From Chloroflexota bacterium (lineage in GTDB: Bacteria > Chloroflexota > Limnocylindria > Limnocylindrales > CSP1-4), in contig JAJXUG010000011.1 of assembly GCA_021783095.1 (NCBI GenBank), forward strand, positions 27,815-91,814: 64,000 nt of DNA, written 5' to 3'. Below, in pieces: positions 44,203 to 54,662 of this stretch. The position numbers and the translations under genes were made by a program. The number at the start of each line of letters is the position of its first letter. The first letter of the stretch is position 1. Under the pieces are notes generated by a model. That model saw only the letters and a program-made list of their open reading frames with translations, was not told the DNA's origin and searched no databases.

Positions 44203-45186
44203 CTACTGGGTGGACCGGTGGAACGACCAGGCGTCGGCGATGATGTCGCGCAGCGCGGGGCGGGCAGGGACCCATCCCAGCTCGCGGCGGGCCTTGTCGC
44301 TGGAGGCGACCGTCGCGGCCGGGTCGCCGCGGCGCCGGGGCGCCAGCTTGAGCGGGATCGGGCGGCCGGTGACCTCGCGGGCGACCTCGACGACCTGCCG
44401 GATGCTGTAGCCGTCGCCGTTGCCCAGGTTGTAGACCTCGTGCGTGCCCGGCCGGATCGCCTCCAGCGCGAGCAGGTGCGCGGCGGCCAGGTCCGCGACG
44501 TGGATGTAGTCGCGCACGCAGGTGCCGTCCGGGGTTGGGTAGTCGTCGCCGTACAGCATGAGCTGGTCTCGCTTGCCCGCCGCGACCTGGAGCACGATCG
44601 GGATCAGGTGGGACTCGGGGGTGTGCCGCTCACCGAGGCGGTCGACCGCGCCCGAGGCGTTGAAGTAGCGCAGCGAGGCGGCGCCCAGGCCGAACCCCCC
44701 GCACTCCCCCGCCAGCATCAGATCGACCGCCAGCTTCGTGGCGGCATAGGGGTTCTTGGGCCGGATGACGGCGTCCTCGTCCAGCTTGCTGAACCCCCCG
44801 CCGGGCAGCGGCACGACGCTTGCCGCGTCGTACATGGACCCGGTCGAGGAGAAGATCATCCGCGGCGTGCCCGCGGCGCGGACGGCGCCGAGCACCGCCA
44901 TCGTGCCGCCGACGTTCACGTCCCAGTACCTATCGGGTCGGGCGACGGACTCGGCGACCTCGATCTTGGCGGCGAAGTGCAGCACGCCCTCGAAGCCGGC
45001 CCCGGGGGTCAGCACCTGGCCCACCTGGTGCACGGGGAGCCGGTGCAACTCGACCCCGGTGGGCACGGTCTCGGCGAAGCCGGTCGACAGGTCGTCGAGC
45101 ACCACGACTTGGTGACCCGCCTCGACCAGGGCGTGCGTGACCACGCCGCCGATATACCCAGCCCCGCCCGTCACCAGCAGCTTCAC
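44203..45186 (-). CDS. galE: UDP-glucose 4-epimerase
   Basis: A 327-residue extended SDR. The NAD loop is LLVTGGAGYIGGVV at the N-terminus; the catalytic Tyr and Lys are in NPYAATKLAVD; LRYFNASGA and the late GDPAATVASSDKARRELGW are typical of GalE. It interconverts UDP-glucose and UDP-galactose. It stands alone on the minus strand inside the corrinoid region, so its link to the C1 genes is probably positional only. Confidence 0.93.
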   Translation of the reverse strand: MKLLVTGGAGYIGGVVTHALVEAGHQVVVLDDLSTGFAETVPTGVELHRLPVHQVGQVLTPGAGFEGVLHFAAKIEVAESVARPDRYWDVNVGGTMAVLGAVRAAGTPRMIFSSTGSMYDAASVVPLPGGGFSKLDEDAVIRPKNPYAATKLAVDLMLAGECGGFGLGAASLRYFNASGAVDRLGERHTPESHLIPIVLQVAAGKRDQLMLYGDDYPTPDGTCVRDYIHVADLAAAHLLALEAIRPGTHEVYNLGNGDGYSIRQVVEVAREVTGRPIPLKLAPRRRGDPAATVASSDKARRELGWVPARPALRDIIADAWSFHRSTQ

Positions 45187-45830
45187 GCAATCTCCTTAGG
45201 GCACACCGGCCTCGTCACTAGCCTGACGATACCGAACGATGCCGGCGCTGTCGTGTGGATTGATCTGGTGGATCGTCGGGATGCCCGCGCAGATGGGTCC
45301 CGCACGGCGAGGTGACCGGAGGGCGTGAGGCGAGCATCCGGCTGGCTCCGTCGCCCCGTCGCCAGCAGAGCGGCCCCGGCCGAGGACTGGCCGCTCGCGG
45401 CGCTGGCCTTCAGGGGCGCCCGCCAGCCGAGCGGCCCTCGGCGACGGGACCTTCCGCCCTACCCCGGGATGCCGTCGGGGCTGGACGCTCCCCGCACCTC
45501 CGCCCGCTCATCGAGGGGTTTGTGCTGCAACGCACCCCGAAAGCACCCGCGCGGCCCCTCGCCCTGGCTCCGGCTGCCTGGTGCGGCGTCGACTCGCTGT
45601 TCCCCGCGGCGGGCCAGCTCGGCCGCAGACGCCTCGCGCGGTGGTATCCAAGGTTCGGCGACCTGCCCGGCAAGCCGCCACCACGGGACGAGGGCCCCAT
45701 CCCGCGGATCGGGACGACCCTGGAGCGCGCCGAACACGTCCCCCGGACGGCTCCCCGGCCCTGATCCGAGCCCACGCGACGCACCGCCAGCCGGCAGCAC
45801 GCCGGCAGGCAACCGGAGGAGACACACACC
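45187..45830. other. long leader region ahead of the corrinoid-protein gene, no gene found
   Basis: This 644-bp stretch contains no convincing coding sequence in either strand. ACCGGAGGAG at its right end is the ribosome site for the corrinoid-protein gene. I looked for a cobalamin riboswitch core (B12 box and adjacent conserved loops) and did not find one. Many short GC inverted repeats could fold, but none stands out. The region is long enough for an unrecognised leader RNA. Confidence 0.4.
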
Positions 45831-46478
45831 ATGAGCGAGGAACTGTTCGCCCAGATGCGCCAGGCCGTCATCGACGGCGACACGGCTGCGGCGGCGGCCC
45901 TGGCCGAGCAGGCGCTGGCGGACAACATCCCGCCCCTCGACGCGATCGACAAGGGCTTCGTGCCGGGCCTCACCCTCGTGGGCGAGCAGTTCGGTGCGGG
46001 CGACCTCTTCCTGCCCGACATGATGCTGGCCGCCCGGGCCATGCAGAAGGCGATCGCCATCCTCGAGCCCGAGATGAAGCGGCAGGCGACCCAGCGCCAC
46101 GTGCTCGGGCGGGTGGTCCTGGGCACGGTCAAGGGCGACATCCACGAGATCGGCAAGAACCTCGTGGGGATGATGCTCGCGACCAGCGGCTTCGAGGTCC
46201 ACGACCTGGGCGTCGACGTGGCGCCCGAGCGGTTCGTCAGCGCCGCGCAGGAGCACAACGCCGACATCGTTGGCGTGTCCGCCCTGCTGACGACAACGAT
46301 GGCCGGGCAGCGCACGGTGGTCGAGCAGTTCGACGCCGCCGGCCTCCGCCCGAAGTGCCGGGTGATCGTCGGCGGTGCGCCCGCGTCGTCCACGTGGGCG
46401 GCCGAGATCGGCGCCGACGGGTACAGCGAGGACGCGATCGGCGCGGTCGCGCTCATCCGCGGGATGGTCGGGGCCTGA
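45831..46478 (+). CDS. corrinoid protein (MtbC/MttC/MtgC-like methyl carrier)
   Basis: A 215-residue methyl-carrying corrinoid protein. An N-terminal helical cap (residues 1-88) is followed by a B12-binding Rossmann domain with the DxHxxG motif in GDIHEIGKN (lower-ligand His105) and later VSALLTTTM and VGGAPAS. It receives a methyl group from an MttB-family enzyme and passes it to the methyl-THF methyltransferase at 39345. ATG 45831 has a strong ribosome site. The two MttB-family genes follow on the same strand. Confidence 0.93.
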   Translation: MSEELFAQMRQAVIDGDTAAAAALAEQALADNIPPLDAIDKGFVPGLTLVGEQFGAGDLFLPDMMLAARAMQKAIAILEPEMKRQATQRHVLGRVVLGTVKGDIHEIGKNLVGMMLATSGFEVHDLGVDVAPERFVSAAQEHNADIVGVSALLTTTMAGQRTVVEQFDAAGLRPKCRVIVGGAPASSTWAAEIGADGYSEDAIGAVALIRGMVGA

Positions 46479-46625
46479 TCGCGGCCCGCGGGCTCTGCCG
46501 GGCGGCGCGCCGCCTGGGGCCGGGCCCGCGGTCCACCCCGGGCGGTCGAACCGCCCTCTCCGGCGGCCATCGCCGCCCCTGCACACGGCTGCCGGGTCGC
46601 CAGCTCGACCCGGCCGGAGGCAGAC

Positions 46626-48089
46626 ATGAACACGGCTTCGGCAACGGCTGCTGGCGTGCGGCCTCGCCTCGAGGTCCTCTCGCCCGCCGCGATCCGGCGC
46701 ATCCACGAGGCGACGCTCGAGGTCATCGAGAAGGTCGGCGTGCGCTTCCCGTCCGAGCAGGCGCTCGACGTCTGGGCGGCCCACGGGGCCACCGTGGACC
46801 GGGCGACCAGCATCGTCAAGGTGCCCGCGCACATCATGGAGGCGGCGCTTCGAACCGCCCCGCCCGCGTACACCCTGGCGGCCCGCAACCCGGCCCAGGA
46901 CCTGCCGCTCGACGGGCACCACGTCCACGTCGCCACCGACGGCTGCGGGATCGAGGTCCTCGACCCGTGGACGCTCGAGGTCCGGCGGTCGACGCTCGCT
47001 GATGTCGGCGACATCGCGCGCGTCGCCGACGCGCTCCCGCAGGTGGGGTTCCACTGGGTCGCCGTGTCCGCGCAGGACGTCGACCCGGCGACGCGCACGC
47101 ACGAGGAGCTGCTTGCCGTCTGGCGCAACTCCACCAAGCACGTCCAGACGGAGACCGTGGTCACCGGGCCGGACGCGCGCACGGCCATCGACATGGCGGC
47201 CGCGGTGGCCGGCGGGCGCGAGGCCCTCCGTGCACGCCCCGTCCTCTCGCTCATGCAGTGCACGATCAGCCCCCTCGCCCACGACGGCGGCCCGATCGAG
47301 GCGTCGCTCGTCGCCGCCGAGGCCGGCGTGCCGGTGGGCTTCATGACGATGGCGTCATGCGCGTTCAGCGGGCCGGCGACGATCGCGGGCTCGCTGGTGG
47401 TGGGCAACGCCGAGGTCATCACCGCCATGGCGCTGATGCAGCTGGCGTACCCGGGGTCGCCCGTGTACTACGCGGCGGCGCAGACGGCGATGGACCTGCG
47501 CTCGGGCGCCTACACGGGCGGCGGCCCCGAGGACTTCCTGTTCGGCGCCGCCACCAACGAGCTCGCCGACTTCTACAACGTGCCCCTCTCGATGGGCGCG
47601 TTCGCCACCGGCGACAAGCGATCCGGCTGGCAGGCCGGCCTCGAGAACGGGCTGTCATCGTTCATGGCGTCCATCTCGGGCGCGGACATGCTGCTCGGCG
47701 TGGGGCTGCTGCACGGGTCGCGCATCTGGTCGTTCGAGCAGATGGTGCTCGACTGCGAGATCGCGTCCATCGTGGAGTCGATGCTGCGGGGGATCCCGTT
47801 CGACGACGAGGCGCTCGCCCTCGAGGCTATCGCCGAGGTCGGGCCGGGCGGCGAGTACCTCACGCTCCCACACACGCGCAAGGCGATGAAGGGGCTCTGG
47901 AAGGCCACCTACATGGACCGGCGCACGTACGGCCAGTGGCTCGATGACCCGGACAAGTTCCACCGCGACGCGCTCGAGAAGGCGCGCGCGCTCATCAAGG
48001 ACCACCAGCCCGAACCGCTCGACCCGGCGCTCGACGCCGAGCTCGTGGGGCTCATCGAGCGACACCAGGCCACGGCCGCCGTCGGCTGA
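46626..48089 (+). CDS. trimethylamine methyltransferase (MttB) family protein, non-pyrrolysine type
   Basis: A 487-residue MttB-superfamily TIM-barrel methyltransferase. The frame is uninterrupted with no internal amber codon, so it lacks the pyrrolysine of archaeal MttB and belongs with the glycine-betaine (MtgB), proline-betaine or carnitine demethylases. Typical stretches are LRLRVLSP-like N-terminus (RLEVLSPAAIRRIHEATLEV) and the C-terminal LPHTRKAMKGLWKATYMDR. GGAGG precedes ATG 46626. The methyl acceptor is the corrinoid protein just upstream. The donor is unknown. Confidence 0.9.
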   Translation: MNTASATAAGVRPRLEVLSPAAIRRIHEATLEVIEKVGVRFPSEQALDVWAAHGATVDRATSIVKVPAHIMEAALRTAPPAYTLAARNPAQDLPLDGHHVHVATDGCGIEVLDPWTLEVRRSTLADVGDIARVADALPQVGFHWVAVSAQDVDPATRTHEELLAVWRNSTKHVQTETVVTGPDARTAIDMAAAVAGGREALRARPVLSLMQCTISPLAHDGGPIEASLVAAEAGVPVGFMTMASCAFSGPATIAGSLVVGNAEVITAMALMQLAYPGSPVYYAAAQTAMDLRSGAYTGGGPEDFLFGAATNELADFYNVPLSMGAFATGDKRSGWQAGLENGLSSFMASISGADMLLGVGLLHGSRIWSFEQMVLDCEIASIVESMLRGIPFDDEALALEAIAEVGPGGEYLTLPHTRKAMKGLWKATYMDRRTYGQWLDDPDKFHRDALEKARALIKDHQPEPLDPALDAELVGLIERHQATAAVG

Positions 48090-48180
48090 CGGCCGGGCCC
48101 CCGATCGCTCTGCCACCTCCTCGTGCCCGGCCGGTCGCCGCTGGCCGGGCACGCTCTCCCTGCCAACCCGGAGACCGTCA

Positions 48181-49662
48181 ATGCGACCCCGCTTCGAGCT
48201 CCTCGAGCCTGCCCTGATCGACCGTGTCGTGGACGAGGCGCTGGCCCTGCTGGCCAGCCCCGGCATCAAGGTCGAGGAGCCCGAGGCCATCCGCCTCCTC
48301 GTCGGCGCCGGAGCGTCGGCCGAGGGCAACCGCGTGTCGATCCCGGACGCGCTGGTCCACCGGGCGCTCGACACCGTGCCCCACGCGTTCGACCTCTACG
48401 ACAGGGCGGGCAACCCCGCCGTCCGGTACGGCTCGGGCGCCGTCCACTTCGACCCGGGGTCGTCCGGGGTATCGGTCCTCGATCCCGACACGCTCGAGGC
48501 GCGGGCGTCGCAGGCTGCCGACCTAGCGCGGATCACCCGCGTCGCCGACGCGCTGCCCGCGTACGACGCCGTCTCGACCGCCATCGTTTGCCACGACGTG
48601 CCCACCGAGATCGGCGACCTGTACCGGCTGTTCGTGTGCCTCGCCAACTCGGACAAGCCGATCGTCACGGGCGCGTTCACGCCGCGCGGATCGGGGGCGA
48701 TGCTGGACCTGCTCGCGCTCGAAGCGGGCGGGCGCGCGGCCCTGGCGGATCGGCCGCGCGCGGTCTTCGACGTGTGCCCCTCGCCGCCGCTCACCTGGTC
48801 CGAGTTCGCCTGCCGGAACATCATGGACCTCGGGCGCGCCGGGGTCCCCGCCGAGATGGTCTCGATGCCGCTGGCGGGCGTGGCTGCACCGGTCACGCTG
48901 ATCGGCTCCATCGTCCAGCACGCGGCCGAGTGCCTCGCGGGGATCGTCCTGCACCAGCTGGCGGCCCCGGGCGCACCGATCGTGTGGGGCGGGGCGCCGG
49001 CGATCGTGGACATGCGGACGGGCGCCACGCCGATGGGCGCCATCGAGACCGCGATGATCGACGGCGGGTACGCGGCTGTGGGGCACTCGCTGGGTCTGCC
49101 GACGCACGCGTACATGGGCGCCACGGATTCGAAGGTCATCGATGCGCAGGCCGGGCTCGAGGCCGGGATGACCGCGCTGGTCGGCGCGCTCGCCGGCGTG
49201 GACCTCATCTCCGGGCCCGGGATGCTCGACTTCCTGCTGGCGCAGTCGGCCGAGAAGCTGGTCATCGACGCCGAGGTGATCGGCATGGTGCAGCGGCTGC
49301 TGCGGGGGATCGGGACGCCGACTGCTTCTCTGGCCACGGCGTCCTTCGAGGCGGCCGGTTCCGAGGGGCGATTCCTGGAGCTGCCCGAGACGCGGCGGCT
49401 CTTCCGCTCCGAGCAGTTCCTGCCGTCGCGGGTCATCGACCGGTCGTCGCGGCGGGCCTGGCTCGACGCTGGCGGGCTCGATGCGTTCGGGCGGGCGCGG
49501 GATCGCGTCGAGGAGCTGCTTGCAACGCATCCGCTGCCGGCGGTCGATGGCTCCGTGGCTGCGGCGATGGTCGCGTGCGTGCGCGAGGCGGGCGCGCCGT
49601 TCGGGCTCGGCGAGGCGTTGCCGGGGGTGCCGGAGGGGTTCGGCGAGGTGCGCGCGGGCTGA
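48181..49662 (+). CDS. second MttB-family methyltransferase, non-pyrrolysine type
   Basis: A 493-residue paralog-level relative of the gene upstream, again without an in-frame amber codon. It starts MRPRFELLEPALIDRVVDEAL and contains LGRAGVPAEMVSMPLAG and LGLPTHAYMGATDSKVIDAQAG, patterns of the family core. The two proteins are only distantly alike, which suggests two different methyl donors or a heteromer. It is followed by 300 bp without a gene. Confidence 0.88.
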   Translation: MRPRFELLEPALIDRVVDEALALLASPGIKVEEPEAIRLLVGAGASAEGNRVSIPDALVHRALDTVPHAFDLYDRAGNPAVRYGSGAVHFDPGSSGVSVLDPDTLEARASQAADLARITRVADALPAYDAVSTAIVCHDVPTEIGDLYRLFVCLANSDKPIVTGAFTPRGSGAMLDLLALEAGGRAALADRPRAVFDVCPSPPLTWSEFACRNIMDLGRAGVPAEMVSMPLAGVAAPVTLIGSIVQHAAECLAGIVLHQLAAPGAPIVWGGAPAIVDMRTGATPMGAIETAMIDGGYAAVGHSLGLPTHAYMGATDSKVIDAQAGLEAGMTALVGALAGVDLISGPGMLDFLLAQSAEKLVIDAEVIGMVQRLLRGIGTPTASLATASFEAAGSEGRFLELPETRRLFRSEQFLPSRVIDRSSRRAWLDAGGLDAFGRARDRVEELLATHPLPAVDGSVAAAMVACVREAGAPFGLGEALPGVPEGFGEVRAG

Positions 49663-49892
49663 CACGGCAGGCGCGTGCGCGCCTGGCGTCTGCTGCGCCA
49701 ACTGGGGCCTTCCCGGGGCGCGCCCTGACTGGTCCCCTGGCATTCCGGGGCCGAGACCGCGGCGCTCCGTCAGCGCCAAACGCTCGGCGGGGGACGGCAT
49801 TGGGCTCGCCTTGGCGTGCCATGAGCGCGATTTCCGGCCCGTGGCGCGTCTGCCGCGCCGTTCCTCGGGCTACGGCGCCTGACGCCTCGACT

Positions 49893-49913
49893 TTGGCGTG
49901 TTGAGTGCGCCAA
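49893..49913. promoter_or_regulatory. inverted repeat TTGGCG-N9-CGCCAA upstream of the XRE gene
   Basis: Perfect 6-bp arms lie 52 bp ahead of the XRE-family gene. Several more CGCCAA/TTGGCG half-sites are scattered through 49690-49830. The element could be an operator for the XRE protein. The rest of the 302-bp gap (49663-49964) shows nothing else. Confidence 0.45.
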
Positions 49914-49964
49914 GACTGTGGTGCCCGACCCGCGTGAGGTCCGCAACGACGGACTAAGCCACGG

Positions 49965-50741
49965 GTGAGAGGCGGCTGCTTGAATCCGGGCGTGGCCGAC
50001 ACCTTGATCCTCCGAGCCGTCCACGAGCGCCGACGGGTGGTGATCCACCGGCTTGCGCTGGCGCTCAAGGAGGCGCGCCTCGATCGCGGCGTGTCGCAAC
50101 GCGCCCTCGCGGCCGCGGCCGGCCTTGACCGCGGCACGGTGTCCCGCATCGAACGGGAGGAGCAGATCGCGACGGTGCCCGACATGGTCGCCATCGCGAC
50201 CGCTCTCGGCATGGAGGCGAGCATCAAGCTGTTCCCAGCCGTCGGCCCCAGCATCCATGATCGAGTCTCAGCGCCGATCACGGACGCGCTGCTGGGCGTC
50301 TCCCACGCGCGGTGGGCGCGCCACCTGGAAGTGTCCGTCACGAAGCCGGACCGAGGGGTGATCGACCTCGTGCTCACGGAAGAGAACGCGGGCGACATCG
50401 TTGCCACCGAGATCCAGGGCCAGCTGCGACGCGTCGAGCAGCAGCTCCGCTGGGCGGGGCAGAAGGCGGACAGCCTGGCGTCGGCGGCGGGATGGCCGTG
50501 GGGCGTGCGGGAGCCGCGCGTGTCGCGACTGCTCGTGCTGCGGTCAACGGCGGAGACCCGCGCGCTCGTCCGTGGCCTGTCGGAGCTGTTCCGGGCGGCG
50601 TATCCGGTGTCAGGCGAAGGGGCGTGGCGCGCACTGACCTCCGGGCGGGAGCGGTGGCCGGGCAACGCGCTGCTGTGGGCCGAGGTGGCGGGCGGTCGGG
50701 CGAGGATCCTCGACGGTGCCCCTCGCGGTTCCGGCCGCTGA
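49965..50741 (+). CDS. XRE-family helix-turn-helix protein with uncharacterised C-terminal domain
   Basis: A 258-residue protein. The helix-turn-helix is RLDRGVSQRALAAAAGLDRGTVSRIERE, near residues 39-66. The remaining 170 residues (ARWARHLEVSVTKPDRGVIDLVL, IQGQLRRVEQQLRWAGQKADSL) look like a nuclease-fold or effector domain of an uncharacterised kind, as in several Chloroflexota and actinobacterial regulators. Alternative starts include GTG 49992. It converges on the enoyl-CoA hydratase gene, 12 bp away. Confidence 0.78.
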   Translation: MRGGCLNPGVADTLILRAVHERRRVVIHRLALALKEARLDRGVSQRALAAAAGLDRGTVSRIEREEQIATVPDMVAIATALGMEASIKLFPAVGPSIHDRVSAPITDALLGVSHARWARHLEVSVTKPDRGVIDLVLTEENAGDIVATEIQGQLRRVEQQLRWAGQKADSLASAAGWPWGVREPRVSRLLVLRSTAETRALVRGLSELFRAAYPVSGEGAWRALTSGRERWPGNALLWAEVAGGRARILDGAPRGSGR

Positions 50742-50753
50742 CGCGGGCGCCGC

Positions 50754-51545
50754 CTATCGACCCTCGAAGCGCGGCCGCCGCTTCTCGGTCAACGCGCGGA
50801 AGCCCTCGCGGCGGTCGGCGGAGCGCGCGACCACGTCATACATCGCGTCCTCGGCGGCCTGGCCGTCGCGGAGGGACCCGGCAGCGGCCCGGATCGCCGT
50901 CTTCGCCTCGCGCAGTCCGAGCGGCGCGGCCTCCGCCAGCTCGCCCGCGAGCGAGAGCGCGGCCTCGAGCGATCGAGCGGGTTCGGCGAGTCGCGCCACG
51001 AGCCCCCACGTCTCGGCCTCGACGCCGGTCAGCCGGCGACCGGTCAGGATGAGATCGCGGGTCCGCGGCCCGCCGACGGCCCACGTCAGCAGCCGCGCCG
51101 AGCCGCCGCCCGGGAAGATGCCGACCCGCGTCTCCGGCAGCCCGAAGACCGCCTCGCGCGATGCCACGATGAGGTCGCAGGCGAGCGCGAGCTCGAAGCC
51201 GCCCGCGAGGCAGAAGCCCTCGACGGCCGCGATCGACGGGACGGGCAGCTCCGTGAGCTCGGTGGTCAACGAGACGATCCGCTCGTGCTGGTCCGCCAGC
51301 TGCGCATCGTCGAAGCCAGCCCGCTCACGAAGGTCCATCCCTGCGGAGAACACCGCCGAGCCGGCACCGGTGAGCACGAGCGTGCGGACGGCATCGTCGA
51401 CGGCGACCTCGCGGACCGCGACCAGGAGCGCGTCGAGGAGGGCATCGTCGATCGCGTTGCGGGCCTCGGGGCGGTCGAGCGTGAGCAGCGCCACCTCGCC
51501 CGCCGAGCCCGCGCGTTCCAGCCGAAGCCCGTCGCCCGCCCGCAT
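50754..51545 (-). CDS. enoyl-CoA hydratase/isomerase family protein
   Basis: A 263-residue crotonase-fold enzyme. The oxyanion-hole regions are visible in AVFSAGMDLRER and EGFCLAGGFELALACDLIVAS; GLPETRVGIFPGGG is the usual second catalytic region, with a Glu in the active-site position. It probably hydrates an enoyl-CoA in fatty-acid or amino-acid breakdown. ATG 51545 matches the family start. It is not in an operon with its neighbours. Confidence 0.92.
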   Translation of the reverse strand: MRAGDGLRLERAGSAGEVALLTLDRPEARNAIDDALLDALLVAVREVAVDDAVRTLVLTGAGSAVFSAGMDLRERAGFDDAQLADQHERIVSLTTELTELPVPSIAAVEGFCLAGGFELALACDLIVASREAVFGLPETRVGIFPGGGSARLLTWAVGGPRTRDLILTGRRLTGVEAETWGLVARLAEPARSLEAALSLAGELAEAAPLGLREAKTAIRAAAGSLRDGQAAEDAMYDVVARSADRREGFRALTEKRRPRFEGR

Positions 51546-51739
51546 GCAAGCAACGTACCGCAGCCCACCGTGGTCTGCGGAACGGACGCGAGCGGCAGGT
51601 GCCGCCCGAGGCGCATCCAGGCGTTCCGCGGCTATGGCGAGCAGCAGGGCCGGAACGTCCTGCGAGACGCCAGCTGGCTGTGGTGGCCATGATTGCCGGC
51701 GACGCCACAACCCGCAGCCGACCCGACAAGGAGCAGCTC

Positions 51740-52105
51740 ATGACCGCGAACGCCAACCGCCCTGGCGCCCGGCGCCCCGAGGACATCACCCGCCTGTTCG
51801 TCGAGCGGACGAACGCCGCCGACATCGACGGCATGCTCGACCTCTACGAGCCGGGCGCAGTCATGGCGTTCCCGCCGGGCCAGCTGACGGTGGGCCACGC
51901 GGCGATCCGCGCCCTGTTCGAGCAGATGATCGCCTCGCGTCCAGCGCTCAAGCCCGAGGAACCACTCCAGACGCTGGCCGTCGGCGACATCGCGCTCACG
52001 GCCACGCGTGCCAGCGACGAGGCCGGCGCCCGTGCCCAGGTCGTGCGTCGCCAGGCTGACGGCACCTGGAAGCGCGTCCTCGACCGCCCGGACTTCCGCG
52101 CCTGA
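51740..52105 (+). CDS. NTF2/SnoaL-like small protein
   Basis: A 121-residue NTF2-fold protein (ITRLFVERTNAADIDGMLDLYEPGAVM; then a late VVRRQADGTWKRVLDRPDF). Relatives act as ketosteroid-isomerase-like enzymes or have unknown function. AAGGAG precedes the ATG. It stands alone between divergent and convergent neighbours. Confidence 0.85.
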   Translation: MTANANRPGARRPEDITRLFVERTNAADIDGMLDLYEPGAVMAFPPGQLTVGHAAIRALFEQMIASRPALKPEEPLQTLAVGDIALTATRASDEAGARAQVVRRQADGTWKRVLDRPDFRA

Positions 52106-52190
52106 TCGACGGCGGGGGGTTCGCGAGCACGGCACGGCGGCGCCTTTCCCGTTCACGCCTCGGGTGAGTGGTATGCGGCTGGCCATGCCA

Positions 52191-52293
52191 GAACACGCAC
52201 CTGGGGCGTGTCCTGGACCGCTGCATGCCCAGACACGCCTGGGCAGGGTGTATCGGAGGACCCGGTCACCGAGCACTCTCCTCAGGCGTGTTG
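52191..52293. repeat. cluster of ACACGCC/GGCGTGT elements after the tpl and NTF2-like genes
   Basis: ACACGC-ACCTGGG-GCGTGT (52193-52212), ACACGCCTGGGCAGGGTGT (52232-52251) and a third half-site GGCGTGTTG (52285-52293) lie in the 235-bp gap between the convergent NTF2-like and tpl genes. They may fold as terminator stems for either gene or be protein-binding sites. No coding sequence is seen in this gap. Confidence 0.4.
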
Positions 52294-52340
52294 CGGAAGT
52301 CTGGCGGCCGGCGAGGGCGCCCCGTCTGGCCGGGCCTCGC

Positions 52341-53792
<1,452 letters not shown>

Positions 53793-54335
53793 TCAGGTGC
53801 TGGCACGGGCGGGGCTGGCGGGGTCGGGGGTCACGGGCAGGGCGGTCGTGCGCTTCACCTCGCGGACGACGAGGCTGGTCTGGATCCGGGCGATGCCGGG
53901 GATGGGAGAGAGCCGTTCCACGAGGAACCGCTCGAGGTCACGCCGGTTGCGGAGCGCCACGCGGAGGACGTAGTCGTGCTCGCCGGTGACGTGGTGGACC
54001 TCGAGGACCTCGGGCATCGCGGTGACGGCGTCGCGGAAGCGCTCCACGTCGTCGTGGCCGTGGGCGCGGAGGCCGACGTCGACGAAGCAGAGGAGGTCGA
54101 AGCCGGCCTGCTCGCGGTCGACGAGGGCGACGTAGCCCGCGATGACGCCCTCGCGCTCGAGGCGCCGGACACGGCTGTGGGTGGCCGCCTGCGAGAGGCC
54201 GATCCGCCGCGCGAGGTCGGCGTTCGCGAGCCGGCCGTCGGCCTGGAGCTCGCGGAGGATGGCGTCGTCGATCTCGTCACGGGCGGGGTGTACCACTCGG
54301 ATGCTCCGGACTGCTGGGTTCTTCTGGATGTGCAC
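53793..54335 (-). CDS. Lrp/AsnC-family transcriptional regulator
   Basis: A 180-residue regulator. The helix-turn-helix is ADLARRIGLSQAATHSRVRRLEREG, followed by the RAM amino-acid-binding domain (VHHVTGEHDYVLRVALRN). A GTG at about 54293 is an alternative start nearer the family N-terminus. It precedes tpl in an apparent operon and very probably controls tyrosine breakdown. Inverted repeats just upstream (54343-54362) may be its own operator. Confidence 0.88.
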   Translation of the reverse strand: MHIQKNPAVRSIRVVHPARDEIDDAILRELQADGRLANADLARRIGLSQAATHSRVRRLEREGVIAGYVALVDREQAGFDLLCFVDVGLRAHGHDDVERFRDAVTAMPEVLEVHHVTGEHDYVLRVALRNRRDLERFLVERLSPIPGIARIQTSLVVREVKRTTALPVTPDPASPARAST

Positions 54336-54342
54336 AACAATA

Positions 54343-54362
54343 CCGAAGATCCTTCGGCCGAA
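54343..54362. promoter_or_regulatory. overlapping palindromes upstream of the Lrp-family gene
   Basis: CCGAAGATCCTTCGG (54343-54357) and TTCGGCCGAA (54353-54362) overlap, 7-27 bp ahead of the regulator start. This is a plausible autoregulatory Lrp site. It lies in the 471-bp gap 54336-54806 that also holds the repeats at 54443-54662. Confidence 0.5.
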
Positions 54363-54442
54363 AATGGCCGTGGCGAATCGTCCTTCGGCGTCGATAGGAG
54401 GCCGGCGGCCGGCAGGCGGCTGGCACGGCTCGACGCGTCGCG

Positions 54443-54662
54443 CGGTGGCGCAGCGTCACCAAATCCGCGCCGAGCGCTCAACGCCAGGCATCGTCGGCCG
54501 AGAATGGTGGCCCGGTTCCAACGATCTGGGCCCCGGCCCCTTGTTCAGCGCGCTTTCGGTGGGTCAGGACCAACGCTGGCTTCGGTGGCCGGCGATTTGG
54601 TGGCGATGCGCCAACGGCCGCACGAGGATCGGCCGATTTGGTGGCGATGCGCCAACGGCCGC
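54443..54662. repeat. intergenic repeat: two direct 29-bp copies plus one inverted degenerate copy
   Basis: The identical 29-bp sequence beginning CGATTTGGTGGCGATG occurs at 54593-54621 and 54634-54662, a period of 41 bp. An inverted, slightly diverged copy lies at 54443-54465. All are in the gap between the Lrp and protease genes, and no gene overlaps them. They might be a small dispersed repeat family or protein-binding sites. Confidence 0.75.

Noticed and set aside
45187..45830. Possible cobalamin riboswitch ahead of the corrinoid-protein gene
   Set aside because: I could not find the B12 box or the conserved core loops. The long leader remains unexplained.
46626..49662. Pyrrolysine-type MttB
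   Set aside because: Neither MttB-family frame contains an in-frame amber codon, and no pyl genes are seen, so both are the non-pyrrolysine type.
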